Shown here: piece after piece, positions 1-9,154 of the stretch
How the letters are laid out: every line of letters begins with the position of its first letter
How positions within the stretch are numbered: position 1 is the stretch's first letter
Source: Bacillota bacterium
GTDB lineage: Bacteria > Bacillota > Clostridia > Lachnospirales > Lachnospiraceae
Direction of reading: 5' to 3'
Assembly: GCA_023439505.1 (NCBI GenBank)
Contig: JAEXNR010000034.1
Coordinates: 1-64,000 of the forward strand
DNA: 64,000 nt
Position numbers and translations under genes: made by a program
Notes under the pieces: model-generated
The model's database searches: none
The model's input: the letters and a program-made list of their open reading frames with translations, nothing else
Told to the model about the DNA's origin: nothing

Positions 1-143
1 GTAAATTAGTCTGCTTATGCGATGTGGATAACCTACCTGAGAAATGGCAAAACAGAGGATAGATTTCCACAATTACTGTTTTGAGCAAAATCAGAGAAAT
101 ATAAAGAAGTTTACCTTTCAGAGCTGGGATAGACTGTGGGCAC

Positions 144-172
144 TTGTCTGAACTGTAAAAATTTGATATGAT
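144..172 (+). promoter_or_regulatory. Probable sigma-A promoter of the sugar-sensing operon
   Basis: A TTGTCT -35 box (144-149) and a TATGAT -10 box (167-172) are separated by 17 bases, and no gene is evident upstream. It would drive the regulator-kinase-ABC genes that start at 335, with a leader of about 155 bases. The rest of 1-143 shows nothing I can support. Confidence 0.5.
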
Positions 173-193
173 GAACGGAAAGAGAGAAGAGAT

Positions 194-271
194 ATGTTTG
201 ATAAAAATTTGATTCCGAGGCTGACCGGAATCGGATTTGATTATTGGAGGAGAGGGAATGTTATATGTTAG
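194..271 (+). CDS. Possible 25-residue leader peptide
   Basis: A short open frame (ATG at 194, TAG at 269-271) lies in the leader of the response-regulator gene, behind a purine-rich AGAGAAGAG. Its product would start MFDKNLIPRL. No family is recognised and it may be chance. If translated, it sits where a leader peptide could influence the downstream gene. Confidence is low because nothing but position and a weak ribosome site supports it. Confidence 0.2.
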   Translation: MFDKNLIPRLTGIGFDYWRRGNVIC

Positions 272-334
272 ATTGAGAGAGGGAGAGTGCAAATCAGTAA
301 GGATAAAAGTGGTGAAGCCGGATGGGGGTGTATT

Positions 335-1948
335 ATGCTGAAGGTTATAATTGCAGATGATGAGGATAAGATATGCCAATTGATTTATAAGCTGATTAAC
401 TGGGAGACGCTGGGGATGAAGGTAGTTGCTATCGCTCATAATGGGATCGAGGCGCTGGATCAGATTTATGTGCATAAACCCGATATCGCGATTACCGATA
501 TTCGTATGCCAGGTTATGACGGACTGGAATTTATATCGAAGGCCAGAGAATATACCGGGCATATTGACTTCATTATCATCAGCGGATACCAGCAGTTCGA
601 ATATGCGCAGAGAGCGATTAAATATGGGGTATCGGACTATCTGCTCAAACCAATCAAAAAAGAGGAATTGTTGGCAACACTTACCAAGATGAGAAATGCT
701 TACTTGGAGAGAGCAGAGCAATTATCCAATGAAGAGAAGATGAAGCTTAGCCTGGAGAATAATAAGGTAAGATTGAGAAATGGATTTTTCAGTAGTGTCC
801 TCTTTCAGAAAATCAGCAGAAAGACGAATATTACAATAGAGGATATCAATAGGGAATACGAATATCATTTTCAGGAGGGATTATTTCAGATTGTCACGGT
901 GAAGCTGGACGGTGTGGAGCACGCTTATTATAGTAATGTGACGTTTCTGGAAGAGAAAGTGATACAGGTGATAGAAAATAACTATAGTGAATATTGCTAT
1001 GATATTCAGACGTACTTTGACAGCAGCGTTTGCTACTGTATTTTAAATTACAGCCCTGATCATGCCAAATATATCAGAAGACAAAGCAAAATAATATTGG
1101 ATGAGATCTGTGTGCAAAGGGACATCTTTGAGAATATGGAAGTGACGATTGGACTGGGTATCGGGATAAAAGATATGGGGAGCATCGACAAGTCACTAAA
1201 ATCAGCTATTTGGGCGTATGAACAGAGATTGGTGGCAGGAACGAACCGGATGATAGAAGGACAGGTGCTTGCATCTTATAAACTGGCGGAAAGCAGCCTG
1301 TTTTATGAATTCAATAAAGAAATGAATACAGCCCTTGAGCGCCTTGATCGGGAAGCAGTTATCACAGCCATGCGTTTTTTAAACGAGGGATTACGGAGTC
1401 GTCAGGAAACGACGGGCCACGAAATTATTCAGATGGTTAAGGAGGTATGTAATCTTTTCTTATTTTCCATGAGAAATCAAAAAATTACAATTGAAGGCGG
1501 CGATCACTTCTTTGAAGATTTTAGTATGAAGGCCAATGATTACGGTTCAATTAACCAGTTGTTTCATTTCCTATCCAATACCATTGTAGCAATACTGGAA
1601 AAAGTAACGGAGGATATGCGCCAATTGGATACCAGACCGATTCGGGAGGCAAAACAATTTATCCGGGAAAATTTTAAGAAAGCAATCTCTTTAGAGGATG
1701 TGAGTTCGAAAGTTGGATTTAATCCGACCTACTTTAGCTCCTTATTCAAAAAAGAAACCGGGTATACTTTTTTAGAATATCTTTCAGAAGTACGAATGAA
1801 CAGGGCCAAGGAACTATTAAAAGAAACCAACTTCAGCGTTGCGGTGATCTGTGAAGAAGTGGGCTATAGTGACATAAAGCATTTTAACAAGATATTTACG
1901 AAACATACGAATCTGAAACCGAATGAATACAGGAAACTATATTCCTGA
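335..1948 (+). CDS. YesN-type response regulator with AraC output domain
   Basis: A cytoplasmic transcription factor of 537 residues. Residues 1-120 are a receiver domain with the acidic pocket IIADDE and phospho-acceptor Asp55 in AITDIRMPG. A long middle region follows, and the last ~100 residues are an AraC-type double helix-turn-helix (ISLEDVSSKVGFNPTYFSS, then FSVAVICEEVGYSD). The ATG at 335 is preferred over an in-frame GTG at 287 because it opens directly on the receiver beta strand and follows GGGGG. The kinase gene starts 50 bases downstream, so the two form a pair. By family and position it is expected to activate the neighbouring sugar ABC genes when phosphorylated. Confidence 0.9.
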   Translation: MLKVIIADDEDKICQLIYKLINWETLGMKVVAIAHNGIEALDQIYVHKPDIAITDIRMPGYDGLEFISKAREYTGHIDFIIISGYQQFEYAQRAIKYGVSDYLLKPIKKEELLATLTKMRNAYLERAEQLSNEEKMKLSLENNKVRLRNGFFSSVLFQKISRKTNITIEDINREYEYHFQEGLFQIVTVKLDGVEHAYYSNVTFLEEKVIQVIENNYSEYCYDIQTYFDSSVCYCILNYSPDHAKYIRRQSKIILDEICVQRDIFENMEVTIGLGIGIKDMGSIDKSLKSAIWAYEQRLVAGTNRMIEGQVLASYKLAESSLFYEFNKEMNTALERLDREAVITAMRFLNEGLRSRQETTGHEIIQMVKEVCNLFLFSMRNQKITIEGGDHFFEDFSMKANDYGSINQLFHFLSNTIVAILEKVTEDMRQLDTRPIREAKQFIRENFKKAISLEDVSSKVGFNPTYFSSLFKKETGYTFLEYLSEVRMNRAKELLKETNFSVAVICEEVGYSDIKHFNKIFTKHTNLKPNEYRKLYS

Positions 1949-1998
1949 AGAAAAACTTTACTTGCAGTTCAAGGTATGTTTAATCATAAAGGAGTCAT

Positions 1999-3012
1999 AT
2001 GAGGAACGAAAACAGCAAATTTATCTCCTTTCGATGCGGCGTGATATTCTTTATTATGGCATTGCAGGTACTCTCACTGCTGATCATTCTTTCCGTTATT
2101 GCCATATGTGAGAAAAAATACGGATTGTTACTGGCAGCCGGATATATAGTCTATGTCCTGATCCTGTACGGAGCCCATGTGTGGATTTACAAGCCCTTTC
2201 AGGAAACGGCGAAGGTCCTTCGCCTCTTTACGGAAGGCTCTATATTGGAGGGAGTTTTTGAATTAAGAAGTCCTCTGAGTAAGGGGATGGATAGTGCAGT
2301 CAACCGGTTTAAAATGATGATTGATACGAAGGAATTAATCAGCATTTCCAAAAAGCAGGCGGAATATCTGGCGTTGCAAAATCAAATCAATCCTCATTTT
2401 CTCTACAATACGCTGGAGGGAATTCGAAGTGAAGCGTTATGCGCCGGAATGGACGGAGTTGCAGATATGACAGAAGCATTGGGAACGTTCTTTCGTTACA
2501 CGATCTCTAAGGTTGACAATCTGGTCACGCTGGAAGATGAGTTAAATAATATATCCAATTATTACCACATTCAACAATATCGTTTTGGTGATCGGTTAAA
2601 TGTCAGTGTGGAATTTGGTAATGATGATGAACGGGAGGTTTTGATGCTTCGACTTCCCAAGCTGACGCTTCAGCCTATCGTGGAAAATTCCATCTATCAT
2701 GGTATTGAGAGAAAGATGGGAAAGGGAAATCTCCGGATAAAGGTACAGACGACAGCGGACCGTCTGATTATTACAATTTCTGACGACGGATTGGGAATGG
2801 AAAAAGAATTACTGGATCAACTCAACAAAAAGCTGCGTTCCACAAGTCTTGATGATGTGGTTCCCCTGAAAAAAGAAAAACAGGGGGGGATTGCTGTCAT
2901 TAATGTAAACAATCGAATTAAACTATTATTCGGAGATAGGTATGGGGTATATATCTACAGTACGCCGGGTGTTGGAACAGATGTCACCATCACATTACCA
3001 AAGGCAACATAA
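1999..3012 (+). CDS. YesM/LytS-type sensor histidine kinase with minimal sensor region
   Basis: A membrane histidine kinase of 337 residues. Two hydrophobic segments (about 13-37 and 42-64) are joined by only a few residues (CEKKYG), so there is almost no extracellular domain, unlike typical YesM kinases that carry a large one. A HAMP-like linker leads to the His_kinase motif NQINPHFLYNTLEG with His133, then an HATPase domain with the N box around Asn230 (QPIVENSIYHG) and the glycine boxes DDGLGM and GGIAVINV. AAGGAG precedes the ATG. It is followed by a degenerate ABC protein and a sugar transporter, which suggests that it reads transporter state rather than a ligand directly; that is inference. 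Confidence 0.88.
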   Translation: MRNENSKFISFRCGVIFFIMALQVLSLLIILSVIAICEKKYGLLLAAGYIVYVLILYGAHVWIYKPFQETAKVLRLFTEGSILEGVFELRSPLSKGMDSAVNRFKMMIDTKELISISKKQAEYLALQNQINPHFLYNTLEGIRSEALCAGMDGVADMTEALGTFFRYTISKVDNLVTLEDELNNISNYYHIQQYRFGDRLNVSVEFGNDDEREVLMLRLPKLTLQPIVENSIYHGIERKMGKGNLRIKVQTTADRLIITISDDGLGMEKELLDQLNKKLRSTSLDDVVPLKKEKQGGIAVINVNNRIKLLFGDRYGVYIYSTPGVGTDVTITLPKAT

Positions 3013-3095
3013 GGAAGTGGATTCGGAATAGGATTGTAATGGGAAGCATCATGGAAAGAATATGTCTCTGGAAAGAGGCATAGAAACGAGGAAGT

Positions 3096-4547
3096 ATGAG
3101 AGAGGAAATACTCCGGCTGGAAAATGTGACAAGCATTCAGGAGGGAATTACCTACCTGGACAATGTCAATCTTCAAATCTTTAAAGGTGAGATCATGGGG
3201 CTGATTCCAATTAACCGTCATGGAAAATCTCAGCTTATTCAATTGTTATGTCAGAATAGTCCGATTGATTACGGCAGGATTTATATCAATAATGAGCTTG
3301 TGAATTATTATGAGCATAGTTCCAATAGCAGAAACCGGGTTTATGTCATTGAGCCAAGAAGTAAACTGATTCAGGATCTAACGGTGTCAGACAACATATT
3401 TGTCCTTAGAAGAGGATTTAAAAAGTATCTCATTAACCGGAGGGTTCTGCGTGGTCAGGTGAGACTTTTTCTAAAGGAAATGGCAGTAGAACTTGACCCG
3501 GATGAATTGGTTTCTAATTTAAACCCATTTGAACAATGTGTGGTAGAACTGTTAAAAGCGATCATCACCGGCTGCAGTCTGATTGTTATGAGCGATATCA
3601 GTAATATGCTTAGTGTGGTGAACCTTTCCAAAATACGCAGTCTAATAAAATATTATGCCGGAAAGGGAGCCTCCTTTTTGTATATTGGAAGTCATCACGA
3701 AGAAATATTTAAGATGTGTGACCGCGCTGCCTTGATGAGGGACGGTGCGGTTATTAAAGTGCTTGATAAGCAGGAAATGACCGGGGATCTGATTAAGAAT
3801 TACACCATCTCATTTGAAGATGTGAAACCTAAAGCGCACCTGCAGGGAGGCAGAGGTATTCTAGAATTTATAAAAGTTACAACAGATAATATGAATGAGT
3901 TGTCCTTTTCTATTAAGATGGGGGAATGTGTTGTCCTTTTTGATACGGACAATGCGATTTATATGGATCTGCTGGAACTCATGGACGGAATACAAAAACC
4001 GGTGAAAGGGGATATTTTATTTAATAATTGCCACTATGAAGCCAAAACCAGCAAGCGGGCATTAGAGAACGGAATTGTTGTCATTGAAGAAAATGCCATA
4101 CAAAATATGCTGTTCGAAAATTTAAGCTATGTGGAGAATTTGTACTTCCTCAATGATAACAAACCAAAAAGAAATCGGTATAAACGCAGGATTCTGAAAA
4201 GTATTATCAAGGAGTATGAGGGGATTGTGGGAACGGAAATATATGAAAAAGACATCATGACACTGGAGCCGGTTTCCCTTTACAATCTGATCTATTATAG
4301 AATCCATTTATTTAATCCCAGGATAGTATTCTGTGTGCAGCCATTTTCCGGGGCGGATATGTATCTGAGAAAGCATATCGCGGATCTGATCCGAGAGCTG
4401 AAAAGAAAAGGAATTACAGTAATTATACTGGCAGTTAATATCTCAGATACGTTAACGGTAGCGGATCGTCTGATGATAATTGAGCATGGCAGAGTGGTAA
4501 CTGAATATGCAAAGGAGGAGTTTTCATCCATTCGGGCAACGGTGTAA
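3096..4547 (+). CDS. Degenerate two-domain ABC protein (RbsA-like pseudo-ATPase)
   Basis: A protein of 483 residues with the length and tandem two-domain layout of RbsA/MglA sugar ATPases, but with decayed catalytic motifs. In domain 1 the P-loop reads PINRHGKSQ where RbsA has GENGAGKST. The signature region reads LNPFEQC, and the Walker B Asp-Glu is replaced (IVMSDIS). In domain 2 the P-loop is absent (LFDTDNAIYM) and Walker B is FCVQPFSGAD. The frame is intact over the full length and has a normal operon position between the kinase and an intact RbsA, so this looks like a retained non-hydrolysing paralogue rather than a pseudogene. A role coupling transporter and kinase is inference. Confidence 0.8.
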   Translation: MREEILRLENVTSIQEGITYLDNVNLQIFKGEIMGLIPINRHGKSQLIQLLCQNSPIDYGRIYINNELVNYYEHSSNSRNRVYVIEPRSKLIQDLTVSDNIFVLRRGFKKYLINRRVLRGQVRLFLKEMAVELDPDELVSNLNPFEQCVVELLKAIITGCSLIVMSDISNMLSVVNLSKIRSLIKYYAGKGASFLYIGSHHEEIFKMCDRAALMRDGAVIKVLDKQEMTGDLIKNYTISFEDVKPKAHLQGGRGILEFIKVTTDNMNELSFSIKMGECVVLFDTDNAIYMDLLELMDGIQKPVKGDILFNNCHYEAKTSKRALENGIVVIEENAIQNMLFENLSYVENLYFLNDNKPKRNRYKRRILKSIIKEYEGIVGTEIYEKDIMTLEPVSLYNLIYYRIHLFNPRIVFCVQPFSGADMYLRKHIADLIRELKRKGITVIILAVNISDTLTVADRLMIIEHGRVVTEYAKEEFSSIRATV

Positions 4548-4581
4548 TTGCCGGATGCTCTTATCCTGAAAGCAGTACTAT

Positions 4582-4610
4582 GCCAGGCGGGCTGAGGTCT
4601 GGCTTTTTTT
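4582..4610 (+). terminator. Intrinsic terminator after the pseudo-ABC gene
   Basis: GCCAGGC (4582-4588) pairs with GTCTGGC (4597-4603), with one G-U pair and an 8-base loop, and runs straight into seven Ts. It lies between the regulatory genes and rbsA-type gene, so the transporter genes may have their own promoter or be expressed by readthrough. Confidence 0.75.
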
Positions 4611-4733
4611 GTACAGATGATACCCAAAGAATATCCCCTCAAATCCAAAGAATCACCCCTACGATAATCCATACCTGATGTTATACTTAATTACAGAGGA
4701 AGAAATGAAGCAGAGAGAGAAAAGGTGCGGTTT

Positions 4734-6260
4734 ATGGAAGAGTATATAGTTGAAATTGAGCACGTCACAAAAAGCTTTCCGGGTGTCAAAGCACTGGATG
4801 ATGTTGCTTTCAATTTAAAAGGGGGAGAAGTGCTGGCACTTCTGGGAGAGAATGGAGCCGGTAAATCGACCTTAATGAAAATTCTGAGTGGCGTTTATAC
4901 GAAAGAGGAAGGAAGCATCAAAATCTTTGGTAAGACCATAGAAGATATGGATACCAGGAAAGCACAGGAACTGGGGATCGCGATAATTCATCAGGAGCTG
5001 AATATGTGCAGCCATTTGACAGTGGCGCAAAATATCTTTCTGGGACGGGAAGAAGTCAAATCCGGTATTCTTGCGAACGGGAAAATGAATCAGAAAGCAA
5101 AGGTCTTATTGAATAGCCTTAACATAGAAATTGATCCGGAAACAATTGTAGGAGATCTGGCCGTTTCAAAACAGCAGATGGTGGAAATAGCCAAAGCGCT
5201 TTCTACCAATGCGAGGGTCCTTATTATGGATGAGCCAACCTCCGCGTTGACCTCAAAAGAAATCGATGAGCTTTTCAAAATAATTCATAAACTAAAGAAG
5301 GAAGGCCGCGGTATTGTTTATATTTCCCATCGGCTGGAGGAACTGGAGCATATCGTAGACAGAGTGACTATCTTAAGAGACGGTCAATACATAACCAGCA
5401 TGAACTATAACGAGACAACACTGCAGGAGATCATATCCTGTATGGTTGGTCGGGAAATTAAGGAAAAGTTTCCGAGAGTGGTCTGTGAAAGAGGAGAAAA
5501 AATCCTTGAAATTAGAAATTTGAATGCCGGAAGGATGGTCAAAGACATCAATCTGGAGGTATATGCAGGAGAAATCGTAGGAATGGCAGGATTGATGGGC
5601 GCCGGCCGGACCGAGACAACCAGGGCAATCTTTGGAGTGGATCCGAAAGATTGCGGAGAGATTCTTCTTAACGGGAAAGCAGTGGAAATTAATAAACCCA
5701 TGGATGCCATACGGGAAGGGATCGTATTGGTGCCGGAAGACCGGAAAAAGGACGGCTTGTGTACAAAGCTGAGCATTCGGGATAACATAGCGTTGCCTAA
5801 TCTGGATATGATTTGCAATAAGTTTGGTGTTGTGAACCGAAAGAAGGAACGGAGGATGAGTTATAAAGCCCAGGAGGATCTGAAAATCAAGCTCCCGAAT
5901 ATTGAGGTGAACGCCGGAAGCTTATCCGGGGGAAATCAGCAGAAGGTGGTTATAGGAAAGTGGCTTGCCCGTAACTCAAAGGTAGTTATCTTTGATGAGC
6001 CCACGAGAGGCATTGATGTAGCTGCAAAGGTGGAGATTTATCATCTGATGAATGAATTAAAGCAGGCAGGAATCGGAGTGCTGTTTGTCTCTTCTGAAAT
6101 GCCGGAGATCCTGGGCATCAGTGATAGAATTCTTATTATGTGTGACGGTAAAATCACAGGAGAACTTGGCATTAACGAAGCTACGCAGGATCAAATTCTT
6201 CGATATGCCACCAGCTTTGACAAGAAAATTGAACATAAAACAAGTGCTGTGGAAACTTGA
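4734..6260 (+). CDS. Sugar ABC transporter ATPase, RbsA/MglA type
   Basis: A cytoplasmic tandem ATPase of 508 residues that powers a CUT2-family monosaccharide importer. Domain 1 has an intact P-loop (GENGAGKST), a variant signature (LAVSKQQ), Walker B (VLIMDEPTSAL) and the switch His in YISHRLEEL. Domain 2 has the glycine-rich but altered P-loop usual for the C-terminal half of this family (GLMGAGRTE), LSGGNQQKV and FDEPTRGID. The ATG at 4734 (product begins MEEYIVEIEHV) has AAGGTG upstream; an in-frame GTG lies at 4725. The permease gene begins 16 bases after the stop. It is fully intact, in contrast to the degenerate paralogue upstream. Confidence 0.92.
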   Translation: MEEYIVEIEHVTKSFPGVKALDDVAFNLKGGEVLALLGENGAGKSTLMKILSGVYTKEEGSIKIFGKTIEDMDTRKAQELGIAIIHQELNMCSHLTVAQNIFLGREEVKSGILANGKMNQKAKVLLNSLNIEIDPETIVGDLAVSKQQMVEIAKALSTNARVLIMDEPTSALTSKEIDELFKIIHKLKKEGRGIVYISHRLEELEHIVDRVTILRDGQYITSMNYNETTLQEIISCMVGREIKEKFPRVVCERGEKILEIRNLNAGRMVKDINLEVYAGEIVGMAGLMGAGRTETTRAIFGVDPKDCGEILLNGKAVEINKPMDAIREGIVLVPEDRKKDGLCTKLSIRDNIALPNLDMICNKFGVVNRKKERRMSYKAQEDLKIKLPNIEVNAGSLSGGNQQKVVIGKWLARNSKVVIFDEPTRGIDVAAKVEIYHLMNELKQAGIGVLFVSSEMPEILGISDRILIMCDGKITGELGINEATQDQILRYATSFDKKIEHKTSAVET

Positions 6261-6276
6261 AAAAGGAGAGGAAGTA

Positions 6277-7287
6277 ATGAAAAATAAAAGAAAACAAAAT
6301 GTCCTGAGAAGAATACTGGCTGTCAGGGGGATGGGGCAGGTAATTACCGTAACGGTAGGTCTTATCATTCTCTGCATTGTGTTTGGAATTCTCAACCCTG
6401 TATTTTTCTCCAGCAAGAATGTGGCAAATCTGTTTCGTCAGATTGCTCCTATCCTAATCATCGGGATCGGACAGTCTTATGTACTGATCACCGGTAATAT
6501 TGATCTTTCGATCGGGTCCGTGGTGGGTATGAGCTGCATGATCTCCGCCACACTGATGACCAAGGGGGTAAGTCCCATCGCCGCCCTTCTTATCACGGTT
6601 GTGTGCTGCCTTGCGGTAGGAGTATTAAATGGAGTATTGGTCGCAAAGTGTAAGCTCCCACCCTTCATTGCAACGTTAGGCACCATGACGATTGCCAGGG
6701 GAATTGCACAGATTGTAAATAATAATTATAACACCGGATCCATCGGTGAGGGCGCGAAAGGCTTCCGGAATTTCTTCTACTATGGTAAAACCTTCGGATT
6801 TTATAATACCATCTGGATTGCTCTTGTGTTATGGCTGGTATTTAACTTCGTTCTCAGTAAGACCCGCACCGGTCGGCATATCTATGCCATAGGCAGTAAT
6901 GTTGAGGCGTCCAGACTTTCCGGGGTAAATGTAAATGCCACTACCATCAAAGCATATCTTGTCAGCTCCATCTGTGCATGTACGGTAGGACTTATGACAT
7001 GTGCAACAACAGGAATGGGTACGATGGATGCCGGAAATATGTATGAAATGTATGCGGTTGCAGCCTCGGTAATCGGAGGCGTAAGTACCCTTGGAGGGCA
7101 GGGGATTCTACTTGGTACGGTAATCGGTGCTTCCATCTGGGGCGTTTTGCAGAATGGTCTGCAGTTCGCAGGTGCACCGGTGGCGATCAGAAATATTACC
7201 ATCGGGATTATAGTAGTAGTTTCTGTTCTGCTGGATGTAGTTGTACGTTCCGGAAAGCCAAAAAAGAAAAAATTGGCGGAACTGTAA
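6277..7287 (+). CDS. Sugar ABC transporter permease, RbsC type
   Basis: An integral membrane protein of 336 residues with about eight to ten hydrophobic segments; it should form the homodimeric channel of the CUT2 importer. Family landmarks include GQSYVLITGNIDLSIGS, the LPPFIATLGTM segment and the late SVIGGVSTLGGQG loop. The open frame extends upstream into the ATPase gene, but the ATG at 6277 follows AAAAGGAGAGGAAG and begins with a typical basic N-terminus, so it is the likely start. Confidence 0.92.
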   Translation: MKNKRKQNVLRRILAVRGMGQVITVTVGLIILCIVFGILNPVFFSSKNVANLFRQIAPILIIGIGQSYVLITGNIDLSIGSVVGMSCMISATLMTKGVSPIAALLITVVCCLAVGVLNGVLVAKCKLPPFIATLGTMTIARGIAQIVNNNYNTGSIGEGAKGFRNFFYYGKTFGFYNTIWIALVLWLVFNFVLSKTRTGRHIYAIGSNVEASRLSGVNVNATTIKAYLVSSICACTVGLMTCATTGMGTMDAGNMYEMYAVAASVIGGVSTLGGQGILLGTVIGASIWGVLQNGLQFAGAPVAIRNITIGIIVVVSVLLDVVVRSGKPKKKKLAEL

Positions 7288-7349
7288 GCTGATCAATGAT
7301 ATTAAAGCCAAGGCTTTGATATAGAATATTATTTATTACAGGGAGGATT

Positions 7350-8372
7350 ATGAGAATGAAGAGAAAGATATTCGCAGTATTAGTATGTCTTTGCTTGAGC
7401 TTGATGGCAGTCGGATGCTCGAAGGATAAGGCAAAAGAGGACACTCCGACGGATGCACAAGTAACGCAGGGGGCAGACGATGCCACAAAAGATGACACTG
7501 CAAAGGAGGATGCTGCAAAAGATAATTCAGCTTCGGGGGAGAAGTATAAAGTATATTTAATTACCATGGATCAGATGGATCAGCATTGGGTTAATGTTGA
7601 TGCAGGATGTCAGAAGGCGGTTAAGGAACTTGGCAATATTGATTATGAATGGTTGGCACCCGATGTAAAAGATGATGCGAAACAAATTGAATGTATCAAT
7701 AATGCAGTAGCCGGAGGTGCGGATGCGATCCTTCTCGCAGCCAACGGACCGGATGCGGTAACCTCAGCTTTGGAAGAAGCCAACGCAGAAGGTGTTAAAA
7801 TTATCTATGTTGACTCCGCGGCAGATTTCCCCGCGATTCAGACTCTGGCAACAGACAATGAAGCTGCCGGAAAGACAGCAGGGGAGGAAATGATCAAAGG
7901 ACTTCAGGCTGCAGGTATATCAGAAGGTAAAATCGGTATTGTAAATGTAAATGCGGCAACCGCTTCCTGTGTTGCTCGTGAAAAAGGCTTTCGTTCCGCT
8001 TTCGATGGAACAAAATTTGAATTACTGGAAACCCAGTATGGTGAGGGTGATGCGGCAAAATCAAAAGATATTGCTGCAAACTATATTACCTTGGGATGTG
8101 TAGGTTTATTTGGTGCAAATGAAGGCTCAACCGTAGGAATTGGCAATGCGATTCAAGAAGTTGGCGATACGATTATCGGCGTTGGGTTTGATAAATCAGA
8201 TACCATTCTTCAATTAATCAAAGACGGATTTCTGCTTTGTACAATGGCTCAGAATCCTGATGTCATGGGTTATGAAGGCATGAAGACTGCAGCAAATGCA
8301 CTAACAGGTGCGGATACGGGAGCCGAGTCTGTGGATACCGGGGTATCGGTAATCAATAAAGACGGGTTATAA
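7350..8372 (+). CDS. Sugar-binding lipoprotein, RbsB/Peripla_BP_4 type
   Basis: The extracellular substrate-capture subunit of the RbsABC-type importer, 340 residues. It has a basic start, a hydrophobic stretch and a lipobox LMAVGC that would lipidate Cys23. A low-complexity Lys/Asp/Ala-rich tether to about residue 65 precedes a periplasmic-binding fold with VYLITMDQMDQHWVNVDAG and the alternating GADAILLAANGPDAV and KIIYVDSAAD segments. GGGAGG precedes the ATG. It closes the operon at a strong terminator. The sugar is not predictable from sequence alone; ribose-, galactose- or xylose-like ligands all fit the family. Confidence 0.9.
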   Translation: MRMKRKIFAVLVCLCLSLMAVGCSKDKAKEDTPTDAQVTQGADDATKDDTAKEDAAKDNSASGEKYKVYLITMDQMDQHWVNVDAGCQKAVKELGNIDYEWLAPDVKDDAKQIECINNAVAGGADAILLAANGPDAVTSALEEANAEGVKIIYVDSAADFPAIQTLATDNEAAGKTAGEEMIKGLQAAGISEGKIGIVNVNAATASCVAREKGFRSAFDGTKFELLETQYGEGDAAKSKDIAANYITLGCVGLFGANEGSTVGIGNAIQEVGDTIIGVGFDKSDTILQLIKDGFLLCTMAQNPDVMGYEGMKTAANALTGADTGAESVDTGVSVINKDGL

Positions 8373-8400
8373 AAAACATTTATTAACGGCGTAAAAGAAG

Positions 8401-8460
8401 AAAGCTGTTGCAGCTTAACATGATTACAAGAGGAATCTGTTACGTTGCAGCAGCTTTTAT
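8401..8460 (+). terminator. Terminator between the convergent binding-protein and CBM9-like genes
   Basis: AAAGCTGTTGCA (8401-8412) pairs with TGCAGCAGCTTT (8446-8457) with one G-U pair, around a long loop, and is followed by TTTTATT. The A-rich left flank may allow it to act in both directions, since the minus-strand gene ends at 8463. Confidence 0.7.
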
Positions 8461-8462
8461 TA

Positions 8463-9071
8463 CTACACAATCACACAATCTGCGAAGAATTCCGGCATAT
8501 GAAAATTCCAGGTGGGGTGATCGATGATGGTAAAGCTGCCGTAATGTTTTGTTGGCAAGTCCTTTGCACATAGTTTATAAAAATTGCATCTGATATGATC
8601 TCCGGGTAAAAAGGTATTCCGGTGAAATAAATCCTTAACATATTGCAGTGGAATAATAGCCTCTACTGTCCAGGAAGTATCCTTTTTGTATGCTGTAACG
8701 CTGCATCGTGCGTCTGTAAATTCTGTATATACTTTTCTGCCCGGAGGAACCTGTCCATAACGATTTAGCATGGCACCGTTGGCATTCATTTCTATATTAA
8801 CATAGGTGCCTTTCATTGACTCCGGCGCAAACTCAATAAAAGCTTCCATTGCACTGTCAAGAAAAACCGGGTCTTCATCATTGAAATATTCACGGATTGG
8901 TTCTTTTTCTTCGCAGGTCATGGCAATGATAAAGCAATCATCCTTCTGATAGGCCATTTTTCCATAGGTAACAGGGCGGTAATCCCCACCCCAATTATAC
9001 TGATTCACATGAAAAACAGGGCAATCGGTCAATTCGTTTTTGTTATTGATGGTGTGAATGTCATAATGCAT
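8463..9071 (-). CDS. Carbohydrate-binding family 9-like protein
   Basis: A protein of 202 residues resembling the CBM9-like fold found in family-9-like carbohydrate-binding proteins. It is rich in aromatic residues, with a central segment (AFIEFAP, YVNIEMNANGAML) and a late WTVEAIIPLQYV strand typical of that group. No signal peptide is present, so it would be cytoplasmic as encoded, and no catalytic domain is attached. AAGGAGG precedes the ATG. It is transcribed divergently from the 9481 operon, with an AAACGTTT operator in the shared upstream region, so co-regulation with the catabolic island is plausible. Function is unknown. Confidence 0.65.
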   Translation of the reverse strand: MHYDIHTINNKNELTDCPVFHVNQYNWGGDYRPVTYGKMAYQKDDCFIIAMTCEEKEPIREYFNDEDPVFLDSAMEAFIEFAPESMKGTYVNIEMNANGAMLNRYGQVPPGRKVYTEFTDARCSVTAYKKDTSWTVEAIIPLQYVKDLFHRNTFLPGDHIRCNFYKLCAKDLPTKHYGSFTIIDHPTWNFHMPEFFADCVIV

Positions 9072-9154
9072 GGTGTTCCTCCTTGTATATGCGATTAAAC
9101 TTGTCTATAAAGCTATTGTAGCGTCAGATAGAAACTGTGCCACAAAAAAATACA

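Noticed and set aside
6057..6416. Long minus-strand open frame across the RbsA-RbsC junction
   Set aside because: It is antisense to two well-supported genes, has no ribosome site and no family resemblance.
9100..9145. GGCAC with a downstream T-rich block resembling a sigma-54 promoter on the minus strand
   Set aside because: The essential -12 GC element is missing and no sigma-54 activator is nearby.
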